Shown: piece after piece, positions 1-8,063 of the stretch | Layout of the letters: every line of letters starts with the position of its first letter | Numbering within the stretch: position 1 is the first letter of the stretch | Source: Parvularcula sp. | Lineage (GTDB): Bacteria > Pseudomonadota > Alphaproteobacteria > Caulobacterales > Parvularculaceae | DNA length: 64,000 bases | Assembly (NCBI GenBank): GCA_002704915.1 | Contig: PAIP01000007.1 | Location: forward strand, 1 to 64,000 | Direction: 5' to 3' | Notes under the pieces: model-generated | Databases searched by the model: none | The model's input: the letters and a program-made list of their open reading frames with translations, nothing else | What the model was told of the DNA's origin: nothing | Program-made: the position numbers and the translations under genes

Positions 1-38
1 GTGGAGGTATCTTTCCTACAATGTGGAACTCTTCCAAT

Positions 39-62
39 CCTCCACCGGAGGTGGAGGTTTTT
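39..62 (+). terminator. Rho-independent terminator for an off-window plus-strand gene
   Basis: Perfect 8-bp arms (CCTCCACC / GGTGGAGG) with a 3-base loop are followed directly by five T on the plus strand. No plus-strand gene lies to the left inside the window, so it most likely ends a gene just outside the left edge. Confidence 0.55.
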
Positions 63-74
63 GATCCAATAAGA

Positions 75-99
75 AACCGGCGCCGGAAGGCGCCGGCTT
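75..99 (-). terminator. Terminator of the acidic lipoprotein gene
   Basis: Inverted repeat with arms CCGGCGCC / GGCGCCGG and a GGAA/TTCC loop. Read on the minus strand it is followed by GTTTCTT. It lies 25 bases beyond the stop codon of the lipoprotein gene. Confidence 0.6.
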
Positions 100-123
100 G
101 ATAAGAATAAGGAAGCGAAGCCG

Positions 124-423
124 TTACTGCTGCGGCTCGTCTTCCATTTCTTCTTCCATGTCTTCCGCGGCTTCATCCATGGCGTCATCGACATCGTCGG
201 CCATATCTTCAGCGCCTTCTTCCATGTCTTCGGCCGCGCCTTCCATGGCGTCGCCCGTATCGTCGGCGGCGTCTTCGATATCGTCGCCAATGTCTTCGGC
301 AGCGTCTTCCATATCGTCCGCGGCGTCTTCCATATTGTCTTCCGCACTGTCATCGCCGCAGGCCGCAAGGCCCGTTGCAGCGATGGCGAATACGGCGCCG
401 GACAAAATCGTTCTCAGTTTCAT
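124..423 (-). CDS. Small, very acidic repeat-containing lipoprotein
   Basis: A 99-residue protein. The ATG at 423 is preceded by AAGGGGAA and opens a signal peptide ending in a lipobox (LAAC, Cys22), so an outer- or inner-membrane lipoprotein is expected. The rest is almost entirely Asp, Glu, Ala and Met in loose 7-residue units such as MEDAADD, MEDAAED and MEEGAED, which would form a highly charged amphipathic helix. No enzyme domain is visible. The gene ends in a strong hairpin. Similar acidic lipoproteins occur in alphaproteobacteria, but I know of no assigned function; cation binding or an envelope spacer role would be guesses. An upstream in-frame start at 462 would put 13 residues before the signal peptide and is less likely. 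Confidence 0.8.
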   Translation of the reverse strand: MKLRTILSGAVFAIAATGLAACGDDSAEDNMEDAADDMEDAAEDIGDDIEDAADDTGDAMEGAAEDMEEGAEDMADDVDDAMDEAAEDMEEEMEDEPQQ

Positions 424-542
424 AAAGTTCCCCTTCTGTCTGAACTTGCCTGACCATAACAATTTTTATGCTGATCAGTTCGTGCAAAAAGAAATCTATA
501 GGAAATTTAATGGTTTAGCAAACGGGAAGAGCTGGCGGGCGC

Positions 543-1418
543 TTAAGGACGCCAGAAGACCGGGGTGGGGACGGGTTCGTCGACAAGCGACGTCAGGTGG
601 AGATAAAGCGCGTCTATTTCCTCGTCCGTCAGCTCCGGGAACCGGTCCGGGGCCACCAGCCGCATAAGGCCGAGTTCACGCCCGTTCATGGCGACGCCGG
701 TGGTGATCAGCTTTTCGAACTCTTCGCGCGAATAGGCCGAAACCACGATAAGGTCTGGCGTCACTGCATCCCACAAGGTCGCGCCGCGCAGATCGAGACC
801 GTGGCACTCATTGCACATGGTCATGGCGAGATATTCGCCGTGGGCGCGCTGCGGCTCTTCTTCCCCGTCAAAGCGCAAAGGCGGCACGGCGTCGGCCCAT
901 TCGGCCATATGTTTTTCCTCGCCAGTGAAAAAGGTCCAGCGCACGCCCCAGCCGAGTTTCGGTTTGGGCAGATCGATCTCCACCACCGGCGCGGACCGTA
1001 AAAACGCAATCAGCGCCGCGAGATCGTCATCGCTCATCCGTGCAAAATTATAGGACGGCATGGAAATGAGCGCCTTGCCATTGGCGCCGACGCCCTGACG
1101 GATCGCCGCTTCCAAAGTCGCGTCGTCGTGCTCGCGCGCATAGAGCGCAAGATTGGGCGCAACGGCGCGTTCGGGCCAGTCCCATTGCTCATCGAAGTCC
1201 TTGCCCTGAAGCTGTTGCCCGTGACAACCGAAACAACCGCGCGTGCGCGCCACATGACGGCCATGCTCTATAGAGGTCGCATCCGTAGGAATCGCCGCCT
1301 CGAAAGGTGAATCGCGCGTCACCTCACGGAACTTCGCTTCGCTCAAAAGGTAAAAGCCGCCAAGGCCCAAAAGCGGCGCCGCAACGATCGCCGCCGCAAT
1401 CAAAATGAATATGCGCAA
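543..1418 (-). CDS. Di-haem cytochrome c family protein
   Basis: About 291 residues. An N-terminal hydrophobic segment (signal peptide or anchor) starts at a TTG at 1418, which is preceded by GGGGGAGAG; a second in-frame TTG at 1460 has weaker support. Two haem-attachment motifs are present, CFGCH near residue 62 and CNECH near residue 202, each followed by a cytochrome-c fold with downstream methionines (ISMPSYNF and the C-terminal half) that could be axial ligands. Two class-I type cytochrome domains in tandem suggest an electron carrier in the periplasm, of the kind found beside alcohol or sugar dehydrogenases. No oxidase or dehydrogenase partner lies next to it, so its redox partner is unknown. 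Confidence 0.85.
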   Translation of the reverse strand: MRIFILIAAAIVAAPLLGLGGFYLLSEAKFREVTRDSPFEAAIPTDATSIEHGRHVARTRGCFGCHGQQLQGKDFDEQWDWPERAVAPNLALYAREHDDATLEAAIRQGVGANGKALISMPSYNFARMSDDDLAALIAFLRSAPVVEIDLPKPKLGWGVRWTFFTGEEKHMAEWADAVPPLRFDGEEEPQRAHGEYLAMTMCNECHGLDLRGATLWDAVTPDLIVVSAYSREEFEKLITTGVAMNGRELGLMRLVAPDRFPELTDEEIDALYLHLTSLVDEPVPTPVFWRP

Positions 1419-1533
1419 AGCCGGCTCTCCCCCGATTGCAGATGTAAGGTTAGCAGGCAAATCATGACCGCGGAACCGGATTGTTGCGCATCGCGGGTGT
1501 TTCCTTCCGGGCGGAACCGGTTACACCGCCCTC

Positions 1534-2250
1534 ATGGCATGGGTTCTCCTCATTCTCTTTGTCGCCGCCATCCTCCAGGGCGCGGTCGGTTTCGGCTTCG
1601 CGCTCGTGGCCATGCCGGCGCTGGCGCTCGTCATGGATGCGCAGTCGGCCGCGGCGCTGGTGGCGCTCACCGGCATTTCCTTGAGCACGGTAATGCTCTT
1701 CCAGAACCGCAAGGGTCTGCATCTCGGCGAAGCGGCCGGCCTTATTGCTGCGGCCGCCGCCGGCGTGCCCATCGGCGTCTATCTCCTCGCCAACGCGCCG
1801 AAAGAACCGCTCCTCATCGCGCTTGGAATCATCATCATCGCCTTCAGCCTCTTTTCGCTGGCGCGCCCGGCAGCCGTCGAGATCAAGGACCGGCGCTGGC
1901 GCTTCGCGGCCGGTTTCGCAGGCGGCGTTCTCGGCGGCGCCTATAACATTCCCGGCCCGCCGATTATTTTCTACGGCGCCATGCGCCGCTGGCCGCCCGA
2001 GCGTTTCCTCGCAGTGACGCAGGCTTTCTTTCTGCCCGTGGCGGTGATGGTCGCGGCGGGCCACGCCGTCGCCGGCTTCTGGAGCCGGGAGGTCCTGATC
2101 GCGTGCGCCGCGAGCATTCCCGGCGTCGTCATTGCGAGCTTCATCGGCCGGCGCCTCACCGCCGGGATTTCGGCCGCAGCGCTGTCAAAGGCCGTCTACG
2201 GATTATGCCTCGTCCTTGGCGTCGTCATCCTGGCGATGAATATCGGCTGA
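1534..2250 (+). CDS. TauE/SafE-family sulfite/anion permease
   Basis: A 238-residue integral membrane protein with about eight hydrophobic segments. The duplicated glycine-rich signature typical of TauE/SafE (DUF81) proteins is visible: ILQGAVGFGFALVAMPAL in the first helix, and the second-half counterpart GGVLGGAYNIPGPPIIFYG near residues 130-150. Members export sulfite, sulfoacetate or other organic anions across the inner membrane. It is a single gene, divergent from the cytochrome gene, with no sulfur-metabolism neighbour that would name the substrate. The start is the ATG at 1534 directly before the first helix; no strong ribosome-binding site is seen. Confidence 0.85.
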   Translation: MAWVLLILFVAAILQGAVGFGFALVAMPALALVMDAQSAAALVALTGISLSTVMLFQNRKGLHLGEAAGLIAAAAAGVPIGVYLLANAPKEPLLIALGIIIIAFSLFSLARPAAVEIKDRRWRFAAGFAGGVLGGAYNIPGPPIIFYGAMRRWPPERFLAVTQAFFLPVAVMVAAGHAVAGFWSREVLIACAASIPGVVIASFIGRRLTAGISAAALSKAVYGLCLVLGVVILAMNIG

Positions 2251-2276
2251 CGGGCCGGCCATCCCCGAACACTAAA

Positions 2277-2312
2277 AAACCGCCGGGTGCTTGGGGGAAA
2301 GCCCGGCGGTTT
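2277..2312 (-). terminator. Strong terminator of the small RHH/Lys-rich operon
   Basis: Perfect 11-bp arms (AAACCGCCGGG / CCCGGCGGTTT) with a 14-base loop. On the minus strand the stem is followed by TTTTTTAG. It sits 27 bases past the stop of the 39-residue gene and may also stop transcription from the plus-strand permease. Confidence 0.75.
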
Positions 2313-2338
2313 CACAGTCTATAAAAAAGCAGTCCTTG

Positions 2339-2458
2339 TTAGGCCGCTTTTTTCAGCGCTTTTTTCGCTTTTTTCAGCTTTGTTTCCTGACGCGCAATCC
2401 GCTTCTTGCGCGACTTGATTTCTTTTTTCAGCGCTTTGACTTTTTTCTTGTTCGCCAT
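2339..2458 (-). CDS. 39-residue lysine-rich basic peptide
   Basis: An ATG at 2458 has a clear AAGGAG ribosome-binding site and encodes 39 residues starting MANKKKVKALKKEIK, about half of them Lys or Arg, ending KKALKKAA. The pattern predicts one long basic helix, possibly a coiled coil. It starts 13 bases after the stop of the ribbon-helix-helix gene and is followed by a strong terminator, so the two form a compact operon. The helical Lys/Ala composition resembles the nucleic-acid-binding tails of histone-like proteins, but there is no recognisable domain and the function is unknown. Confidence 0.65.
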   Translation of the reverse strand: MANKKKVKALKKEIKSRKKRIARQETKLKKAKKALKKAA

Positions 2459-2471
2459 CTTACAAATCTCC

Positions 2472-2666
2472 TTACTTTTGCTTTTCATCGTGCTTGCGCA
2501 CAAATTCCTTCATGAACCCGCGCAGCTCTCTCGCCGCGCTGGTGTCGAGCTCTTCGCAAAGATCGACGAAACGATCGCGCAGCTCCCGGTTCAGCCGGAT
2601 CACAAGCTGGCTGTCTTTCTTGTTTTTCTTCTCGCGCTTTTCGTCGGCCGGTTTTTCCTTGGCCAT
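2472..2666 (-). CDS. Small ribbon-helix-helix-like protein
   Basis: 64 residues from the ATG at 2666. A charged N-terminal tail (MAKEKPADEKREKKNKKD) precedes SQLVIRLNRELRDRFVDLC and a second helix ELDTSAARELRGFMKEF. The short beta strand (QLVIRLN) followed by two helices is the layout of MetJ/Arc-type DNA-binding proteins, which act as dimers. The longer open frame reaching 2852 is rejected because the extra N-terminus is composition-biased and the ATG at 2666 sits just downstream of a palindromic operator-like site. First gene of a two-gene operon with the Lys-rich peptide; autoregulation is likely. Confidence 0.7.
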   Translation of the reverse strand: MAKEKPADEKREKKNKKDSQLVIRLNRELRDRFVDLCEELDTSAARELRGFMKEFVRKHDEKQK

Positions 2667-2673
2667 CGGGGCT

Positions 2674-2711
2674 GCTATCTCGCTATCTTTACGATAGCCA
2701 ATGTATATACA
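2674..2711 (-). promoter_or_regulatory. Operator-like inverted and direct repeats ahead of the RHH gene
   Basis: A perfect inverted repeat GCTATC-N5-GATAGC (2682-2698) has an extra GCTATC half-site 8 bases away (2674-2679), and a separate 10-bp palindrome TGTATATACA lies at 2702-2711. Half-sites spaced by 8 bases are typical of ribbon-helix-helix operators, and the site lies 8 bases upstream of the start of an RHH-type gene. Autorepression is inferred. Confidence 0.45.
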
Positions 2712-2872
2712 ATTGCGTTGCGCGGCGCAAGGGGCGCGTCTGAATTTTTCACCGGCGCCACAGGCGCCTCTCGCCGCGGTTCCGCTGAACCCGAACGCAT
2801 AAGGTGAGAGGTGCGCGGGACGTGAAACATCCTCGTCGCTTGGTAGTAGCACATGGACGCATCACGTCCCCC

Positions 2873-3355
2873 TGCGCGCGAACGCGCGCAAATCAAATTT
2901 GACCGCCTTCGCGGTCGGGCGAGTTTTTACAGCGCCGCCCATTGATCGCATCCGGCGACGGAGCTTCAACTCCAACGGGATAGAAGCCCCGCCTTTTCCC
3001 CGAAGGCTCGGTTGGTTGATTGGGGTTGGGGCCCCAATCAACGCAGGCCGGAACTGCAATCGCACTCATTCGTTCGACCCGCTGCGTTTGCTTCGCAAAC
3101 GGTCGGGCCTCACCCGCCCGCGCGCCGCGATCCGGACCGATGGGAACGGCAGGCCTCACCGCCTCTCAAATGTCCGGACTGCCGCGCAGTATACGGCAGA
3201 AAAAAAGGTGGTGGAAAATTATCCGTCAAATCGGGCGCGGAACCCGATTTGACGGGAATTTGCGCGCTGAGTCCCAGCAAACGCGCACGCTTGCGTTGAA
3301 GGACTTTTGTCTCGGCACTCTAGAAAGATGAAAGTTGTCACGCGCAGCGTGACAA
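2873..3355. repeat. Cluster of five to six intergenic palindromes
   Basis: Perfect stems seen by eye: TGCGCGCG/CGCGCGCA (2873-2890); GACCGC/GCGGTC (2901-2916); an 11-bp stem GTTGATTGGGG/CCCCAATCAAC (3015-3042); CGTTTGC/GCAAACG (3085-3101); a 13-bp stem CCGTCAAATCGGG/CCCGATTTGACGG (3223-3255); and TTGTCACGC/GCGTGACAA (3335-3355). The first two, in this order and spacing, recur at 58866-58908 near pgi, which shows a dispersed family rather than a one-off. Confidence 0.75.
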
Positions 3356-3435
3356 TCGCAAATTCCCGAGGTCCGGAATGGCCTTATACTTGCCGCTGCC
3401 CCCTGCGTGCCCGATGTTTCCGAACACCCCCATCC

Positions 3436-3548
3436 CCCGCTTCGCGGGTACTTCCCCCGTAAACGGGGGAAGAGAAAGCTTGCCGCTAAGCACGAGCTTC
3501 TCCTCCCCCGCTTGCGGGGGAGGTGTCGACCCCGGATTAAATCCGGGG
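3436..3548. repeat. Composite palindromic repeat (CTCCCCCGC type)
   Basis: Adjacent stems: CCCGC-TTC-GCGGG (3436-3448); CTTCCCCCGT-AA-ACGGGGGAAG (3451-3472); CTCCCCCGC-TT-GCGGGGGAG (3503-3522); CCCCGGATT-A-AATCCGGGG (3530-3548). The second stem, with its flanks, is shared with the repeat embedded in the glycosidase gene at 10343-10468. Confidence 0.75.
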
Positions 3549-3625
3549 GAGACGGAGGGGGTCAACTTCCAATCATGCAGATCCGCCAAAAACTCACAAA
3601 AGGGGTCTACCCATTATACTTAGTG

Positions 3626-4282
3626 CTAGGCGTGGTGATCCTGGCGACAACTTTGGGCGCATGAGCGGAGAAGAACTTTTTCATCCACACCTTCAGCGTA
3701 ATAACGATGTGTGCGACTTGATTTAAACAAAACAAGTTCGTCACCAACGCGAAGATCAAAGCGACACCATTTCCAACCTTCCCATTCTTTGTGAAAGTCA
3801 AAATACAGCCTATTTACTTTCTTAGGAGCAGCTGAATTTTTTGCTCTGATGTATTCGGTAACCGAAGTCATCTTCCTATAGCCAATCGTCATATTTCGAC
3901 GACCTTTTGTATTAAAGTCAATTCTACGTGGTAATAAGGTTCCCAGATATTGGTATGGTTCACCAAACCCAATATTTGGTAACATCGCAAAGCTGGATAG
4001 TAACTCACTGTCAGAAATCTCAAAAAATTCACCGTAAACGCATTTGCTTGCATGAAGCGAATGAAGGATAGACTCAATTGCCAATGCTTGGCGTCTCTCC
4101 AACGGAACTGACGACCCCACATGCTCTAACCGAAAACCAGTTTGAGATTCTATCGTACGCTTTCGTATTGGAACGTCATTTGATATCCCAATTTTAAAGA
4201 CACCGGTTGTAAAAACCTTGAAAATATAGACGTATGTATCCTTTACTATCGGCGATCGGTTGTCATCTAGGAACTCTGGCAT
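3626..4282 (-). CDS. GIY-YIG-like (T5orf172/Mug113) nuclease-family protein
   Basis: 218 residues with GGAGAT before the ATG at 4282. The N-terminal half has the layout of the GIY-YIG branch known as T5orf172/Mug113: strand YVYIFKV, strand VFKIGISND, an Arg-rich helix start (PIRKRTIE), then a helix with Glu and His (AIESILHSLHA) and GEFFEI. The C-terminal half (about 130-218) is not recognised. The gene is visibly AT-richer than its surroundings, lies 25 bases after the HEPN-like gene on the same strand, and both follow thiC, which suggests an acquired two-gene unit. Such domains occur in restriction, phage and mobile-element proteins. Catalytic competence cannot be judged from sequence alone. 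Confidence 0.6.
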   Translation of the reverse strand: MPEFLDDNRSPIVKDTYVYIFKVFTTGVFKIGISNDVPIRKRTIESQTGFRLEHVGSSVPLERRQALAIESILHSLHASKCVYGEFFEISDSELLSSFAMLPNIGFGEPYQYLGTLLPRRIDFNTKGRRNMTIGYRKMTSVTEYIRAKNSAAPKKVNRLYFDFHKEWEGWKWCRFDLRVGDELVLFKSSRTHRYYAEGVDEKVLLRSCAQSCRQDHHA

Positions 4283-4307
4283 GGTTATCTCCAGAAAAAC
4301 ACCGACG

Positions 4308-4841
4308 CTAAGGGTTCAGCACGTCCGTTTCTTCTAGGCGCAGTTCTAAATATACTCTTCTAAATACAAGCAAAGCTCTGTGCGAAAACTCGGAAATTGA
4401 TTCGCGCAGATATTTAAATTTAGCAGGCGTGTAATGTCGGTAGCTAATATGCCATTGATTATCCTTACTTGGAGCAAATTTTCTGAATTCCAGAATAATA
4501 TTTGATTCCGGCGAAACAGACGCGCTTGCGAAACCATGAGTAAGAAAATGTCGATCATCTTCAAATTGCTTGAAGTCTTCAATCAACGGTGCCAAATCAT
4601 CGTGATAGCGCTTCAAAGGACCATCCATAGATAGCAACCTTGTTAATACGCTTATCCGAGATTCAGGCCTAAATGGCATTCCTGTTATTGTACCTTCGTA
4701 GGCGTGGTGATTTCTCATTTTTGCAATTAAATCGGCAAAAAGAAATTCAATCTGCGAATATGAATTGACGATCTCTCCTCGTTGCTGCATTGCCGCGTCA
4801 ACGACTTCCATAATTCTATATTTTTGCGTCTCGGTCAGCAT
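4308..4841 (-). CDS. Uncharacterised helical protein with an Rx4H (HEPN-like) motif
   Basis: 177 residues, predicted mostly helical and AT-richer than thiC. It starts 12 bases after the thiC stop and is followed by the GIY-YIG-like gene. Residues 22-43 (with SQIEFLFADLI) form a helix like the first helix of HEPN domains, and residues 95-103 read DDRHFLTHG, giving Arg97-x4-His102 in an Rx4-6H arrangement, the catalytic signature of HEPN RNases. I did not recognise the family by name. HEPN identity rests on one short motif and general helicity, so it is tentative. A weak ribosome-binding site suggests translation is coupled to thiC or driven from its own start. Confidence 0.55.
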   Translation of the reverse strand: MLTETQKYRIMEVVDAAMQQRGEIVNSYSQIEFLFADLIAKMRNHHAYEGTITGMPFRPESRISVLTRLLSMDGPLKRYHDDLAPLIEDFKQFEDDRHFLTHGFASASVSPESNIILEFRKFAPSKDNQWHISYRHYTPAKFKYLRESISEFSHRALLVFRRVYLELRLEETDVLNP

Positions 4842-4853
4842 TTGCGCTGCGAA

Positions 4854-6779
<1,926 letters not shown>

Positions 6780-7145
6780 TCAGCCCGCCATCAGCCCTAA
6801 CTCTTTTTGCAATTTCTTGGTGAGGTTTGCTGCGGCGAGGCTGTAGGACTCGCGCAGATAGTCTTTGAGATCTTTATCGGAAATCGCGGCTTCCCGCGTG
6901 CGCTGCAGCCATTTCATGCCGCGCGAGGCGAGATAAGGCGCGGGGCGCACACCCTCGGCATCCTGCATGACTTCAAACGCCGTATCCGAACATTTGAATG
7001 TGACGGCAAGCTCTTCTCCGTCGCTCCAGCCGGCGATGGCGTAAACTTTGCCGCCAATCTTCCAGACATGCGCATCGCCCCACTGCACCACATGGGTGCT
7101 GTGTTTCAGGGATTTGCAGAAGCGATTATATTCGTTGAGCGTCAT
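6780..7145 (-). CDS. MmcQ/YjbR-family protein in the thiC operon
   Basis: 121 residues matching the MmcQ/YjbR (CyaY-like fold) family: the N-terminal LNEYNRFCKSLKHST, VVQWGDAHVWKIGGKVYA and the later AVTFKCSD and APYLASRGMKWLQ are characteristic. These proteins are small, cytosolic and mostly uncharacterised; some are annotated as DNA-binding on weak grounds. It is the first gene after the TPP riboswitch and lies 30 bases before thiC, so it is co-regulated with thiamine synthesis. The ATG at 7145 directly follows the riboswitch 3' end, where GGAG serves as ribosome-binding site. A role in thiamine metabolism is an inference from position only. Confidence 0.85.
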   Translation of the reverse strand: MTLNEYNRFCKSLKHSTHVVQWGDAHVWKIGGKVYAIAGWSDGEELAVTFKCSDTAFEVMQDAEGVRPAPYLASRGMKWLQRTREAAISDKDLKDYLRESYSLAAANLTKKLQKELGLMAG

Positions 7146-7149
7146 GTCT

Positions 7150-7260
7150 CCGTCCCTACGCCGGTGTTAACCGATCAGGTTCAAAGGGTGCCCGCGTGAA
7201 GCTCTCCTGACAGGAAAATAACGCGGTCTCAGCCGGTGACGCCGGCGCCCCTCGGAAGGT
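7150..7260 (-). ncRNA. TPP riboswitch (THI element) controlling yjbR-like gene and thiC
   Basis: Read on the minus strand, the region shows the conserved THI-box blocks in order: GAGGGGCGCC near the 5' end, CACCGGCTGAGA, a variable arm, then ACCCTTTGAACCTGATC and a closing CCGGCGTAGGGACGGAG. The 3' end of the P1 helix contains the GGAG just before the ATG at 7145, so ligand binding would most simply hide the ribosome-binding site. No intrinsic terminator is seen between aptamer and start codon. THI elements of this kind bind thiamine pyrophosphate. Confidence 0.93.
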
Positions 7261-7325
7261 CGCGCGAGATGTAGCAAATCGTGAGGGCCGCATCAAGGAA
7301 AGCCGGAACCGGAAACCGGACGGTT

Positions 7326-8063
7326 TTACGCGTTTTCCCGGCGAAGCTTTTCGATCAGCGCCGTGTCCTTGAGCTCGATCCACAGCGTGTTCGCCGCCGC
7401 AATGATCTCGCGATTTTCGTCAAGGAGAACGGAGTCCGAGAAATATTTGCGGCCGTCCTGCTTCACCTGCCACGCGGCGGCGATGAGGCGCTCGCCGGGT
7501 TTCGGGCGCCGGATAATCTCCGCCGCCATACGGCCAAGCAGCGTGAACGTATCACCCACGCGCAGGGCGTAGGCCGTGGGGCAGTCGAGCGCCGCCCATA
7601 AAAACTCCGCCCGCACAAGACCGTCTTCGCCCGCGAGGTCTTCACGCGGCGTCCAGAAATCGGCGTTGACGGGGCTGTCGGGACAGGGACCGGAAAAAAT
7701 CCGCAAGCCATCGCCCGGCGCGCGTTCTTTTCCGCATACAAAGCAATAGGGAATGATCTGGTGACCACCCTCGGCTTTCAGGAAATTGTCATGGCCCTGC
7801 GCGACGCCAGCATCGTCTGGTATTAACGGTGGAGAAACTTTCACTTCCGCCGGTTCGACTTTCGCAATCAGGGTGTTACCGGCGACAGCTTCATAGCCGC
7901 CCTCAGCTTGGCGCAGCTCAATCGGCGTATCGAGGGGCGGCGGCGCCTTCAGCATCACCGCAGCCGGGCCGCCGATCTCTTGCGCGAAGAGCCCCGCGCA
8001 ATAGCCGCCATTGCCGGAGCTTTTCGGCCCGCAAAAGCGTTTGTCGATGATGACTGTTCTCAT
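7326..8063 (-). CDS. Hotdog-fold thioesterase-like protein
   Basis: 245 residues. The C-terminal half reads like a PaaI-type hotdog domain: YCFVCGKERAPGDGLRI (a common VCG..N/D-x-x-GLRI type motif), then LWAALDCPTAYAL, TLLGRMAAEI and the final strands around DSVLLDENREIIAAANTLW. The N-terminal third may be a second, degenerate hotdog repeat. The substrate is unknown; an acyl-CoA or other thioester is the family norm. The start overlaps the stop of the upstream peptidase gene by 4 bases (ATGA), indicating translational coupling, but there is no obvious metabolic link between the two. Confidence 0.65.
   Translation of the reverse strand: MRTVIIDKRFCGPKSSGNGGYCAGLFAQEIGGPAAVMLKAPPPLDTPIELRQAEGGYEAVAGNTLIAKVEPAEVKVSPPLIPDDAGVAQGHDNFLKAEGGHQIIPYCFVCGKERAPGDGLRIFSGPCPDSPVNADFWTPREDLAGEDGLVRAEFLWAALDCPTAYALRVGDTFTLLGRMAAEIIRRPKPGERLIAAAWQVKQDGRKYFSDSVLLDENREIIAAANTLWIELKDTALIEKLRRENA

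Larger units (their letters stand above)
2712..3625. other. Gene-free region rich in inverted repeats
   Basis: About 900 bases with no convincing coding sequence on either strand: the open frames have poor composition and no ribosome-binding sites. The stretch from about 2870 to 3550 consists mostly of perfect inverted repeats, listed separately. No tRNA or other known RNA was recognised. Confidence 0.6.

Noticed and set aside
98-667. Long Ser/Ala/Met-rich plus-strand ORF of 189 codons
   Set aside because: It is the antisense shadow of the acidic lipoprotein's repetitive GAA/GAC/GCC codons and of the cytochrome 3' end; it has no ribosome-binding site and unnatural composition.
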